A stretch of DNA of 64,000 nt from Bradyrhizobium xenonodulans (GTDB lineage: Bacteria > Pseudomonadota > Alphaproteobacteria > Rhizobiales > Xanthobacteraceae). Under the pieces are notes generated by a model. It was not told the origin of the DNA and ran no database searches. It saw nothing but the letters and a program-made list of their open reading frames with translations. The stretch is from the NCBI RefSeq assembly GCF_027594865.1, contig NZ_CP089391.1, forward strand, positions 4,370,501 through 4,434,500, given 5' to 3'. Position numbers and translations under genes: made by a program. The stretch's first letter is position 1; each line of letters starts with the position of its first letter. Below, one piece after another: positions 47,399-56,246 of this stretch.

Positions 47399-48901
47399 AT
47401 GTCTGAGGTTCATTCGCCCATCCTTGAACTGCAAGGCATCACGAAGAGCTTCGGCGGCGTCGAAGCGCTTCGTGGTGTCGATTTCGCGCTTCTCCCCGGC
47501 GAGATCCACGGTCTCGTCGGCGAGAACGGCGCCGGAAAAAGCACGCTGATGAAGATCATCGCCGGCGTGCACAGCGAATTCTCCGGCCGCTTCCTGATCG
47601 ACGGGAAGGAGACGCATTTCCGTTCGGCCCGCGATGCACACGCGGCGGGCATCGCCATGGTGCATCAGGAGCTCAGCGTCGCGCCCGATCTCACGGTCGC
47701 CGAGAACGTGTTCCTGGGCAACCAGCCGACCAACGCCCTCGGCCTCGTGCAATGGCGGCGGATGGCGCGCGAGGCCGGCGAGCAGCTCGCCCGCTTCGGC
47801 ATCGACGTCGACCCGATGAGCAGGCTCGGGGACCTTCCGATCGGGCTGCAGCAGCTGATCGAGATCGCGCGCGTGCTGTTCTCCGGCGCCCGCATCGTCA
47901 TCCTGGACGAGCCGACCTCGGCCCTCTCCCCGCCCGAGGTCGAACGACTGTTCGCGACGCTCAAGCGCCTGCGCGAGCAAGGCACGGCCATCGTCTTCAT
48001 CTCGCATTTCATCGAGGACATTCTTCGCGTGTCGGACACGGTGACGGTGTTCCGTAACGGGCGGAAGGTCGCCGAGACAGCAAGTGCTGCGACCAGCAAG
48101 GGCGCGCTGATCGAGGCCATGATCGGCCGCGGCGGCGAAGCGCTCGAGCACAGCTACACCGATGATCTGATGCTGCCGCAGCCGAGCGACAGTTCGGTGG
48201 TCCTGAAGGTCGATCAGCTCACGCTGGCGCGCAGCTTGAAGGACATCTGCTTCGAGGCGCGCGCCGGCGAGGTGCTCGGCATCTACGGCTTCATGGGCTG
48301 CGGCCAGCAGGAGCTGTCGCGCATCCTGTTCGGCAAGCTGAAACCTGATAGCGGCACGCTCATCGTCGATGGCGCACCAAAGACCTTCGCGAGCACGGCG
48401 GCGGCGCGGCGCGCCGGGGTGGCGCTGGTGCCGGAGAGCCGGCGCGACATGCTGTTTCACCAGGAGCCGGTCTACAAGAACATCTCGATCAGCATTCTCG
48501 ACCGCATCTCGGCGTTGCTGCTCAAGCCGGCGCAGGAGCGCGAGATCGCCCAGCGCCAGGTTGAGCAGTTGCAGATTAGGCCGCCGGTGGTCGGCCTCGA
48601 CCTCGGCATGCTCTCCGGCGGCAACCAGCAGAAGGTCGCGCTGGCGAAATGGCTGACCTACCCGCCCAAGCTGCTCGTGCTGTGCGAGCCGACGCGCGGC
48701 ATGGATGTCGGCGCCAAGAACGACGTCATCAACATCGTCCGCGACCTCCGCGCCAAGGGGCTTGCGATCATCGTGCTGTCGACCGAGCCGGAAACGGTGC
48801 TGTCGCTGGCCGACCGCATCCTCGTGCTCAAGCGCGGCACCTTGGTGCGGGAATTCAGGAACGAGCCGGTCAGCAAGGACCGCCTGCTGGAAGCGGCGTG
48901 A
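47399..48901 (+). CDS. Sugar ABC transporter ATP-binding protein (RbsA/MglA type, duplicated)
   Basis: 500 residues with two ATPase domains. The first has GENGAGKST, LPIGLQQLIEIARVLF in place of a canonical signature, and IVILDEPTSALSPPE. The second has a degenerate Walker A (GFMGCGQQE), as usual for RbsA second domains, and a good signature LSGGNQQKVALAKWL. The gene starts 6 bases after the binding protein gene. It powers import through the single permease downstream. Confidence 0.92.
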   Translation: MSEVHSPILELQGITKSFGGVEALRGVDFALLPGEIHGLVGENGAGKSTLMKIIAGVHSEFSGRFLIDGKETHFRSARDAHAAGIAMVHQELSVAPDLTVAENVFLGNQPTNALGLVQWRRMAREAGEQLARFGIDVDPMSRLGDLPIGLQQLIEIARVLFSGARIVILDEPTSALSPPEVERLFATLKRLREQGTAIVFISHFIEDILRVSDTVTVFRNGRKVAETASAATSKGALIEAMIGRGGEALEHSYTDDLMLPQPSDSSVVLKVDQLTLARSLKDICFEARAGEVLGIYGFMGCGQQELSRILFGKLKPDSGTLIVDGAPKTFASTAAARRAGVALVPESRRDMLFHQEPVYKNISISILDRISALLLKPAQEREIAQRQVEQLQIRPPVVGLDLGMLSGGNQQKVALAKWLTYPPKLLVLCEPTRGMDVGAKNDVINIVRDLRAKGLAIIVLSTEPETVLSLADRILVLKRGTLVREFRNEPVSKDRLLEAA

Positions 48902-48913
48902 CGGAGAAACACC

Positions 48914-49942
48914 ATGGCGAGCAGTGAAACGGTTCCGGCGGCGGGTGCGCGGGCACGGGGGCTTGCCCCCTTCCTGCGCTCGCAGATGCGCAATATCGCG
49001 CCGTTCCTGACGCTGATCTTCCTGTCCGCCTTCTTCGCCTTCGCAAGCCCTTCCTTCGCCACGCTCGACAATCTCGGCAACATCCTGACCCAGGTGTCGG
49101 TCACGGGCATCATCGCCGTCGGCCTCACCTTCGTGATCCTCTGCGCCGAGATCGACCTCTCGATCGCCAGCATCGCCAACGTCACCGGCATCGCCGTCGC
49201 CTACTTCACGCTCCAGGAATCCTACGTCAACATCGCCAACATCCCCCTGCCCGGTGCGGTCGCGATTCTGCTGTCGATCCTGCTCTGCGGCCTGCTCGGC
49301 CTCGTCAATGCGCTGGGGCTGACAATGATCGGCATCCCCTCCTTCATCATGACGCTGGCGATGATGCAGATCGCGGCCGGCATCTCGGCGCTGCTGGTAC
49401 GCGGCCAGATCGCCTACAAGGTCCCGAGCCTGATCACCACGCTCGGCTCGGGCTCGATCGGCGGCATCCCCTGGATCGTCATCGTCGCCGCCATCATGCT
49501 GCTCGGCGGCCATCTGGTGCTGACCTACACGCGCTTCGGCCGCTACGTCTACATGGTCGGCGGCAACCGCGAGGCCGCCGAATATGCCGGCCTCAACGTC
49601 AAGCTCATCTTGGGTGCGGTGATGGTGATCTCGGCGGTATCCTCGGGCATCGGCGGCATGCTGGGCGTCGCCCATTTCGGCAGCGCGCAGCAGAACGAGT
49701 TCGACACGTACCTCCTCGACTCCATCGCCGCCGTCGTCGTCGGCGGCACCAGCCTGTTCGGCGGCCGCGGCGGCATCGGCAACACCATCGTCGGCCTGTT
49801 CGTGCTCGGTGTCCTCAACAACGGCCTCGACCACGTCAACATCGACAGCTTCCTGAAGATCCTGATCCGCGGCCTGATCCTGCTCGCGGCGCTGGTGATC
49901 AACGTCTACGCGCAGCGCTTACGGGAAAAAGCGGCGGAGTAG
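48914..49942 (+). CDS. Sugar ABC transporter permease (RbsC type)
   Basis: 342 residues with 8-10 helices. Conserved RbsC segments are VTGIIAVGLTFVILCAEIDLSIASIANVTG-like (visible as IDLSIASIANVTGIAVAYF), VGGNREAAEYAGLNV and VVVGGTSLFGGRGGIGNTI. It ends LRGLILLAALVINVYAQRLREK-like, typical for the family. The start is 12 bases after the ATPase stop. It forms a homodimeric channel. Confidence 0.92.
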   Translation: MASSETVPAAGARARGLAPFLRSQMRNIAPFLTLIFLSAFFAFASPSFATLDNLGNILTQVSVTGIIAVGLTFVILCAEIDLSIASIANVTGIAVAYFTLQESYVNIANIPLPGAVAILLSILLCGLLGLVNALGLTMIGIPSFIMTLAMMQIAAGISALLVRGQIAYKVPSLITTLGSGSIGGIPWIVIVAAIMLLGGHLVLTYTRFGRYVYMVGGNREAAEYAGLNVKLILGAVMVISAVSSGIGGMLGVAHFGSAQQNEFDTYLLDSIAAVVVGGTSLFGGRGGIGNTIVGLFVLGVLNNGLDHVNIDSFLKILIRGLILLAALVINVYAQRLREKAAE

Positions 49943-49952
49943 ACTCTTCCAA

Positions 49953-49987
49953 AACAAAAACTGCGAAAACAACCCCATGCACAGTAG
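49953..49987 (+). repeat. 35-base repeat, copy 2, after the rbsC-type stop codon
   Basis: Identical to the minus-strand sequence at 34083-34117. It begins 10 bases after the permease TAG, again in the sense orientation of the upstream gene. The identity continues only two or three bases beyond either end. Confidence 0.85.
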
Positions 49988-50139
49988 AAACTGTGAGGAA
50001 GTTCAGCGGCTTGCCAAGCCCGTTGTGGCGTGATGGCGACGGTACCGACGTTTTGACTCGTCGGGCAAAACAGGAGCATGATGTCATCGTGGCGGCGCGC
50101 GCATCCGTGCAGTTCTCCCAAGACCGCTGAACCATGACC

Positions 50140-50270
50140 CGTCATCCTGAGGTGCGTAGTGTGCGATGCGGATGCATCGCATGCGGAGCCTCGAAGGATG
50201 AACGGTCGGGGTGCCAGCCGGGCCGTCGCCCTTCGAGGGCCGCTGAAGAAGCGGCCACCTCAGGGTGAAG
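50140..50270. repeat. Long imperfect palindromic repeat
   Basis: Starts CGTCATCCTGAGGTGCGTAG and ends CACCTCAGGGTGAAG, with inner matching arms CCTCGAAGGATG (about 50193-50204) and CCCTTCGAGGGCC (about 50229-50241). Transcripts could form a branched hairpin. The pattern is familiar as a dispersed intergenic element in Bradyrhizobium and relatives (recollection). It lies between convergent genes. Confidence 0.75.
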
Positions 50271-50320
50271 GTGATAGAGCGAAAGTCGCCGCACAGAATG
50301 GATCATCGCAACGTGGCGGA

Positions 50321-51025
50321 CTAACTCTCGGCTTTCGTATCCAACGGCAGCCGCGAGAATCGGAAATTGCAGTGGCTCGCGCCGCCCGCCAGCGTCTGTG
50401 TTCGTTCGAGGCGGATGCCGCGCCTTGCATAGGCGTCGAAATCGAGCCCGCAAATGTTCGGCAGGATGTCCTTGTCTCCGTGGCGAGCCGCGAATTTGCA
50501 GAAGCCGCAAGCCTTGTAGTCGATGCCGAATTCAAAGCTGTCCCCCGTATCAGGCTCGACGAAGTCGTAGACGAAATCCTCCGGAAACTCGTTCTGATGG
50601 GCTTCTGTCGCACTTTTCGTCGCCTGCTCACGCAGCAAGGTCTGGTTCTCTGACGACATGAATTGGCGCCCCGAGGCAAGACGTTCGGCTTCGGGCACGG
50701 CGAGCAATTGCGCCTTGTACGTTTCCCGCTCGATCTCGCCGATCACGGACAGCCGCACGCCGCGTCGCCGCAGCACACGGCTGATGGCCATGAAGCCCAT
50801 GAGGCGCATGAAGAAATCGCTCATGCGGCTTGCCGCGCCTCCGACATAGGGCATCTGGGTGAGCACGATCTCGAATTCGTCCATCACCTCCTGCCTGATC
50901 CCGGCAACATCGGATAGACGCGTACGTTCGCACAACAACGCTTCGGCGAGGTTGAGGCGATGGCGCATGGCGGCTTCCATGGCACCGCGATGCTGCCCGT
51001 AGAAGGGATGGATGGTCTCAGCCAT
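50321..51025 (-). CDS. L-2-amino-thiazoline-4-carboxylate hydrolase family protein
   Basis: 234 residues. The C-terminal half has the features of the ATC hydrolase family, including DYKACGFCKFAARHGDKDILPNIC and the closing GGASHCNFRF, with conserved cysteines that probably bind metal or act in catalysis. Known members open D,L-2-amino-thiazoline-4-carboxylate to S-carbamoylcysteine on the way to cysteine. It is the last gene of a three-gene run with RidA-like and glyoxalase-fold proteins. Substrate here is not established. Confidence 0.7.
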   Translation of the reverse strand: MAETIHPFYGQHRGAMEAAMRHRLNLAEALLCERTRLSDVAGIRQEVMDEFEIVLTQMPYVGGAASRMSDFFMRLMGFMAISRVLRRRGVRLSVIGEIERETYKAQLLAVPEAERLASGRQFMSSENQTLLREQATKSATEAHQNEFPEDFVYDFVEPDTGDSFEFGIDYKACGFCKFAARHGDKDILPNICGLDFDAYARRGIRLERTQTLAGGASHCNFRFSRLPLDTKAES

Positions 51026-51064
51026 GGGATATCACTGCTCCCTTCGGACTAGTTTGGATCCGCT

Positions 51065-51451
51065 TCATTCCGCGGCGATCGCCTCGATCTCCAGCAGCCA
51101 TTTGCTGTCGACGGTTTCAGCGATCATGACCGTCAGCGCGGGTTCGTGTCCCGCGAGCATCTTGCGGCGAACGACACGATTGGCCACGACCTGATCGAGG
51201 TCGGTCAGGAACGTCGTGACCTTGACCAGATGCGTGACGCCGAGTCCGGCGGCGGCGAGCACCGCGATGACGTTCTGCCAGGCCTGCTCGCATTGCGCTT
51301 CGAAACCCTCAGGCACGCTGCCGTCGGATGTCTCGGGCACCTGTCCGCTGATGAACAGCAGGCGGCGATGCTGACTGAGTTCAAGTCCCATGCTGTAACC
51401 ACCGGCGGGAGCATGAACAGATGGAGGATTATGAGTGACGATTTGGGCCAT
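51065..51451 (-). CDS. RidA-family protein lacking the catalytic arginine
   Basis: 128 residues from the ATG at 51451, one base after the upstream stop. The YjgF/RidA fold is clear: LFISGQVPETSDGSVPEGFE, QAWQNVIAVLAAAGLG, VKVTTFLTDL and LLEIEAIAAE. At the position of the imine-deaminating Arg (E. coli Arg105, usual PARS/PART) the sequence reads PALT, so classical 2-aminoacrylate deaminase activity is doubtful. It likely belongs to one of the Rid subgroups with other hydrolytic roles, here tied to the thiazoline-type hydrolase. Confidence 0.85.
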   Translation of the reverse strand: MAQIVTHNPPSVHAPAGGYSMGLELSQHRRLLFISGQVPETSDGSVPEGFEAQCEQAWQNVIAVLAAAGLGVTHLVKVTTFLTDLDQVVANRVVRRKMLAGHEPALTVMIAETVDSKWLLEIEAIAAE

Positions 51452-51452
51452 G

Positions 51453-52322
51453 TCAGATTGTCTCCTGCTCGACAAATTCCAGCGCCAGGCCATGCGAGGC
51501 CGCGGACGGAACCAGCAACACGGGGCCGGATATCTCGAAATCGACGCCGTTGGCCGTCAACGACCGCCGCGTCGCATCGAGATCGGCGACCGCAAGACGC
51601 GCGGCGCAAAAGCGCGGTGAGGCATTGCCGGCCAAGCCCGGCAACCGCCGTGATAGTTCCGCAGGGCCGAGCACAGCAATCCGATCGCCGGTCTTGCCGA
51701 CGGTGAGCCGCCCGGGCGCAAGCTCGGCTTCGCTGTTCATGAGGCGCTCGAGAAATTCGCGATGCCTCGCCGGCTCCGGCGCCGACATCACGATCTCGAT
51801 CACGCGTGTGGCCCCGTTGGGGTGGCGCTGATAGTCGGGCTTCCAGAACAATTCCGGCGGGTGACGCTGCTGGCAGGTGAAGAAAGCGATCCCGGGCATG
51901 GCCGGGTCGGTGGCGAAGGCCAGTGAAAATTCGACGCGTGCCTTGCGTCCGTCCGGAAGCATCGCGTCGCGGCCAAAATCAAAAGGCGCATAGGCCCCGA
52001 TATGATCGGTGCTGAAATGCGCCGCATCGGCGTGGGCGTCGGTGCTGTGCAAGGCCAGCATCGACATTCCTTCGCCCCTGGCGACAAAATCCTGGTTGTG
52101 GGCGGCGAAGCTGAAGCGGCCCGGAGCGGCGGGCGGCACGGCTGCCGCGTCGGTGACGGCGAGCAGCTCCAGAAAATTGTCGGCGAACATCGCCAGACGA
52201 TTACTGGTTCCAAACGGATGCACGCCGGTCGGCGTGAGGGTGAAGCCGAGCTTTTGCCAATCCGGCGCAGCCTGCGTCAGATCGCGGACACAAATGACGA
52301 GATGATCGAGGCGGCGGGGCAT
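51453..52322 (-). CDS. VOC-superfamily protein (glyoxalase-like domain)
   Basis: 289 residues from the ATG at 52322. The opening RRLDHLVICVRDLTQAAPDW followed by GFTLTPTGVHPFGTSNRLAMF is typical of the Glyoxalase_3 group; His in LDHLV and Glu in FLELLAV are probable metal ligands. A second VOC-like half covers residues about 165-289 (CAARLAVADLDATRRSL ... LALEFVEQE). First gene of the operon with RidA and the ATC hydrolase-like gene, divergent from a LysR gene. Reaction unknown. Confidence 0.8.
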   Translation of the reverse strand: MPRRLDHLVICVRDLTQAAPDWQKLGFTLTPTGVHPFGTSNRLAMFADNFLELLAVTDAAAVPPAAPGRFSFAAHNQDFVARGEGMSMLALHSTDAHADAAHFSTDHIGAYAPFDFGRDAMLPDGRKARVEFSLAFATDPAMPGIAFFTCQQRHPPELFWKPDYQRHPNGATRVIEIVMSAPEPARHREFLERLMNSEAELAPGRLTVGKTGDRIAVLGPAELSRRLPGLAGNASPRFCAARLAVADLDATRRSLTANGVDFEISGPVLLVPSAASHGLALEFVEQETI

Positions 52323-52451
52323 GGTCTCTCCGGTTTGCAGCCGATCGACGTTAACCGGCTGGATCGCACCGGCGCAAAGCATTGTTGCTGCGGTTCAGCG
52401 CAAGAAAATCTATTGCAAGGCCACAGCCCATCGGTGTCAAACTGTCGCGCG

Positions 52452-53066
52452 ATGACCTATGCCCTTCCACCACTCAACGCGCTTCGCGCGTTCGAAGCCG
52501 CCGCACGGCATCTCAGCTTCAAGCTTGCCGCGCACGAGTTGCACGTGACGCCCGCCGCCGTGGGGCAGCAGGTGAAAGCGCTGGAGGCGCGCCTCGGCGC
52601 GCAGCTGTTCGAGCGGCTGCACAAGCAGCTCATCCTGACCGCGGCTGGCCAAGCCTATCTGCCCGGGATATCCGAAGGTTTTCGTCACATCGCGGAGGCG
52701 ACCTCGCAATTGAAACCAACAGGTGCGGTGCTGCTGCAATTGGGGGTCCATGGCAGCTTCGACCTGCGCCGCCTCGAATTGGCGGAGTTTCGCAGCACCC
52801 ATGCGGAGATCGGTTTGCGGGTGCTGCAGCCCGCCGGCCTGCACGAGTTGGTCGAGGGCAAGGTCGACCTGCTGATCGCGCGCGGCCTTGGCCGCCATCC
52901 GGGCTATCGCTGTGACCGGGTCAATGAGGGATCTGGTCTCGGTGATTGGCTGATTGCGCCCGAGGGCACCGCGGATTGCCCCGAGGTCGTCGGTTTTCGC
53001 GCGTGGCTGCGCGCCCTGCCCGTGGAGAACTCGCGCGCAAACCGGCGCCCCCGTCTGGTCGGATGA
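52452..53066 (+). pseudogene. LysR-family regulator with internal deletion
   Basis: 204 residues from the ATG at 52452; GcvA-type LysR proteins have about 300. The winged HTH is intact (ALRAFEAAARHLSFKLAAHE, HVTPAAVGQQVKALEARLG, RLHKQLILTAAG). The effector domain starts normally (FRSTHAEIGLRVL, LVEGKVDLLIARGLG) but jumps at about residue 165 from HPGYRCDRVNEG to DWLIAPEGTADCPEVVGFRAWL, the usual last segment, so roughly 90 residues of the ligand domain are missing. The frame is kept. It is divergent from the VOC-RidA operon, its likely target. Confidence 0.7.
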
Positions 53067-53181
53067 CCTGCAAAAGGACGCGCCCTCCATGCTCGGCGGC
53101 CAGTTCCGTCCATCTGGCCGCGAAGCAGGACTGGCAATTGCTCATACCCCTGACATAGACCGTGCGCCTGAGCGGCTGAGC

Positions 53182-54207
53182 TCAGTGGAGATTCGCCTTC
53201 TCCCAGGCCCGCGTATCTTTCTTGGCCTGATCGAACAGCCGCTCATGATTCTCGAGCCGGACCATCCGGCTGGCCTCCGGAGTCAGAAGTTTCCAGATCG
53301 GATCGTATTTGTGGAAGACGTCAGTCATCTGCTCGATTTTCCGCGGCGCGACGCAGTCCGTACCGAAGAGGAATCGATGCGGATGGTCGTTGATTGCCGT
53401 GGCGACGCGATTCATGCTTTCTGGCGATTCCACCGCGTATTTGGCGGTTTCGTCCCACGAAATGTCGAAGTAGACATGATCGAGCTTGGGATCCTTGAGC
53501 GCGCGCACGATGAGCTCCGCTTGATTCTCTATCGGCCGGACCACGCGGCCCAGTCCGATATGCGCCCAAATGATCTTTGTCTTCGGATGACGCTCGAACA
53601 ACTCCCTCGTCTGCCGGGCGAGGAAGGGCGGCTGGTCGCTCTTGGGGAAGGGTTTGTCGATGTCGGTATGGATCATGGCAATCATGCCGACCTCGCCGGC
53701 GAAATCGAGAATGCGGCCCAGCGCCGGATTGCCGAGCGTTGCCTTTTCGCCCGCGATCTTTGAGGACACAAACTCCTTGTAAACCGAGAACTCTCCGATG
53801 CCGCAAAAGACGCCAGGGAATGTCCTGAGCACGCGGCGGATATGTTCGACGCCGTACATGTCGGCGGGATTAAACCCGGTGATCATCGGATCAAAGCGCG
53901 CCTGCTCCTCCGGCGAGAGCGACATGTAGGCCATGGCGATGCAGGCGTCCGTGAACGAGTAGTAATAGAGCGGCGCATCCGCTTGCATATAGTAGGTTGG
54001 CGCAAAGTCGCCCATCTCGGCATGAGACCAATGTTGCTGAAGCGGAAGGCCAAACAAGGTCGTCCGCTTGATCGTCGTGCCCATCATCTTAAGGAGTTCG
54101 CGGATATCTGGCCCGTCCTGGACGTAGTTCGTGAAGTGAATGTGTGTGTCGCTGAACTCATACTGTGCCGGCTGCGCCTCCGGCGCCTGTTTCTTCAACG
54201 CTACCAT
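53182..54207 (-). CDS. Amidohydrolase-family protein (COG2159, possible decarboxylase)
   Basis: 341 residues. The TIM-barrel metal site is visible: HxH at residues 22-24 (DTHIHF), His in MIAMIHTDIDK, His in KIIWAHIGLGR and Asp in RFLFGTDCVAP. This set of ligands is that of the amidohydrolase-2 group, which includes ACMSD and gamma-resorcylate decarboxylases as well as hydrolases. It lies 60 bases downstream of an AspT-type antiporter gene on the same strand. Decarboxylases paired with such antiporters are known, so decarboxylation of an exchanged acid is a reasonable inference, not more. Confidence 0.75.
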   Translation of the reverse strand: MVALKKQAPEAQPAQYEFSDTHIHFTNYVQDGPDIRELLKMMGTTIKRTTLFGLPLQQHWSHAEMGDFAPTYYMQADAPLYYYSFTDACIAMAYMSLSPEEQARFDPMITGFNPADMYGVEHIRRVLRTFPGVFCGIGEFSVYKEFVSSKIAGEKATLGNPALGRILDFAGEVGMIAMIHTDIDKPFPKSDQPPFLARQTRELFERHPKTKIIWAHIGLGRVVRPIENQAELIVRALKDPKLDHVYFDISWDETAKYAVESPESMNRVATAINDHPHRFLFGTDCVAPRKIEQMTDVFHKYDPIWKLLTPEASRMVRLENHERLFDQAKKDTRAWEKANLH

Positions 54208-54267
54208 GGTCGTGTCTCCGTTTCGGATCTGGTGGTTGATGTGTCTCAGTCTTCCGAAGTCCCCAGC

Positions 54268-55968
54268 CTATGTCGCGAGTGCCATTGACAAGTAGCCGCC
54301 CACGGTAAGCAGTACGCCGGCGACCGCATAGCCGACCGGGAAGCCGACCCACGGCACCGAGCTTTCGATTTCCTTGGCGGCTTCTCGCGCTGGACCGGAA
54401 TGCGTGCGCGCACCGGCGACGCCGCCCATCAGCACCGCCGCGTTGATATTCATCAGGTGATAGCCGATGGCCCACACCAGGATGGGGGGAACCGTCGTGC
54501 AGATGAAGCCCGCAAACAGGATCTTGAGCGTCAGCGCGCCGGTGAGCTGCGAGAGCAGGGCTGCGCCGGCATTGACGCCAACCATGCTGATGAAGAGGAC
54601 CAGTCCGAGGTCCTCGATGATGTTGCGCGCGGCGTTCGGCGTGTTGCCGATGAAACGTACGCGGGAAGCGATGGACGAAACGATGACGCCGGACACCAGC
54701 AAGCCGGCACCGGCACCCAGCGTGACCATCGAGCCGGCCACTGGAAATCCGAGCAGGCCGATCAGGAAGCCGAGGATCATACCGATCCCCCACATCAAGA
54801 GGTCCGTGGCCGTGCTCGGACGCGCGACCTTGCCCATCAGCGCCGCAGCGTGGTCGACGGCGGACTTCACGCCGCTCACGAACAGCACGTCAAAGCTCTG
54901 CAGCTTGGTGTGGAGGCCGACGGGAATGGGCACGCCGCCACGCTCGACGCCGCGGAGCGCGATCTGCCCGGCAAAGTCGGCCGTACGGAACTCCAGCAAC
55001 TCCTTGCCTACCACATCCTTGTTGGTGACCAGGATTTCTGCCGTGTCGATCGGAATATTGAGGATCTTGGCGTCCGGCACTTCCGGGCCGACAAGCCCTA
55101 TGTTTTCGGTGATGGCGTCGAGCCGGCCGCCAATCGCAAGCACGTCGCCCTTCTGGAATTTGAGCTCATCCGGAGCTCCGAGCGCGTGATCGCTGCGCCC
55201 GATATTGAGAACCTTGTATTGCGGGTATTTCTTGGCGAACTGGCGCACGGACCAGCCCACGATGCCGTCATTGGTGAGCTTGTAGGCGCGGAGCGCGAGG
55301 GGGCGATAGCCGGTCAGGCCGGCATCGTCGACGTTCGGAACGCCGAATTCATCTTCGTATTTCTTCGCGGCGGCCCTGGCGTCGACACCCCACCAGCGCG
55401 GCAGGTATTTGCAGATGAGGATGATGCCGACGGTGCCCCAGATGTAGGTGAGCCCATAGGAGACCGCGATCATGCTGCTGACCTGCTCCGCCGTCTCGCC
55501 GGGTTTGAGATGAACGGCGCCCTGGCGCACGGCTTCCTCGGCCGAGCCAAGCGCAGCCGACATCGTCATCGAGCCCGCGAGAAGGCCGCCGGCCGTACCC
55601 GTCGGCATGTCCCAGAGCTTGGTAAACCCCACGGCACCCAGCATGCCGAGGCTGGAACAGAAGATCGCGAGGAAAACGAACTTGAGCCCGTCACCCTTCA
55701 GGCTGTTGACAAAGGAGGGCCCCGTCCGCAGTCCGACGCCATACATGAAGAGGTAGTAGAACAGCGACTTCGCAAAATCGTCGAACTTCATCTTGACGCC
55801 ATACGACGCCGCCCATGCCGAGATCGCGGCGCCAACCACGATCGCGGACGCAACCATGCCGAGGCTGTAACCCTTGACACTGACGTTGCCGAGGATCACG
55901 GCCCCCGCCACGACAACGAACAACAGGATATAGGGATGTGCGGCCAGCCAGTTCAAAACTTGTCCCAC
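54268..55968 (-). CDS. AspT-type (aspartate:alanine exchanger family) transporter 1
   Basis: 566 residues, starting at a GTG (55968) that gives the normal family N-terminus VGQVLNWLAAHPYILLFVVV with AGACGGG-like spacing upstream; the open frame goes back to 56256 without family resemblance. Layout: about five helices (GAVILGNVSVKGYSLG, YLFMYGVGLRTGPSF, GGLLAGSMTMSAALGSAEEA), a soluble part with two TrkA-C-like domains (residues about 210-370), and five to six helices with the repeat GGVAGARTHSGPAREAAKE. Members exchange acids across the inner membrane. Divergent from the second antiporter gene. Confidence 0.88.
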   Translation of the reverse strand: MGQVLNWLAAHPYILLFVVVAGAVILGNVSVKGYSLGMVASAIVVGAAISAWAASYGVKMKFDDFAKSLFYYLFMYGVGLRTGPSFVNSLKGDGLKFVFLAIFCSSLGMLGAVGFTKLWDMPTGTAGGLLAGSMTMSAALGSAEEAVRQGAVHLKPGETAEQVSSMIAVSYGLTYIWGTVGIILICKYLPRWWGVDARAAAKKYEDEFGVPNVDDAGLTGYRPLALRAYKLTNDGIVGWSVRQFAKKYPQYKVLNIGRSDHALGAPDELKFQKGDVLAIGGRLDAITENIGLVGPEVPDAKILNIPIDTAEILVTNKDVVGKELLEFRTADFAGQIALRGVERGGVPIPVGLHTKLQSFDVLFVSGVKSAVDHAAALMGKVARPSTATDLLMWGIGMILGFLIGLLGFPVAGSMVTLGAGAGLLVSGVIVSSIASRVRFIGNTPNAARNIIEDLGLVLFISMVGVNAGAALLSQLTGALTLKILFAGFICTTVPPILVWAIGYHLMNINAAVLMGGVAGARTHSGPAREAAKEIESSVPWVGFPVGYAVAGVLLTVGGYLSMALAT

Positions 55969-56246
55969 GGCCCGTCTCCTCTTGATCGCAATCGCAGCTC
56001 TCGGCACGTAGCTCCTTGGCGGCATCCTTCCCACGCGTGGTGCCGCGCGGACCCGGTTGACTTTTCGAGGGGCTGAGCCGGCAGCATTGATCTTGATCAA
56101 GACTCCGCCAGGTCGATTGCAGAACGTGAGGCCATGACTAGGGATTGTTGCTGCAGCGCAGCAAGAGCAGGCAACATACCCGGCGGAATTGAGCTTGCTA
56201 GAGCATCTCCGGACACGTTCGAGGACGCCACGCTGGCTGGGCAACG
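55969..56246. other. Divergent control region between two antiporter genes
   Basis: 278 bases between the GTG start of transporter 1 and the ATG of transporter 2. It should hold both promoters. I see no strong consensus elements or operator by eye. Confidence 0.5.

Larger units (their letters stand above)
49943..50320. other. Repeat-filled intergenic region
   Basis: 378 bases holding the second copy of the 35-base repeat, a middle part including TTTTGACTCGTCGGGCAAAACA near 50050-50072, and a long dispersed palindrome at 50140-50270. No credible gene; small minus-strand frames at 49899-50145 follow the repeats. Confidence 0.7.

Noticed and set aside
46355..49834. 1159-codon open frame opposite the globin/ribose-type transporter genes
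   Set aside because: Low-complexity composition without motifs; three well-recognised transporter genes occupy the plus strand.
52002..52451. In-frame 150-codon N-terminal extension of the LysR gene
   Set aside because: It overlaps the divergent VOC gene antisense and has no resemblance to LysR proteins, which begin at the ATG at 52452.
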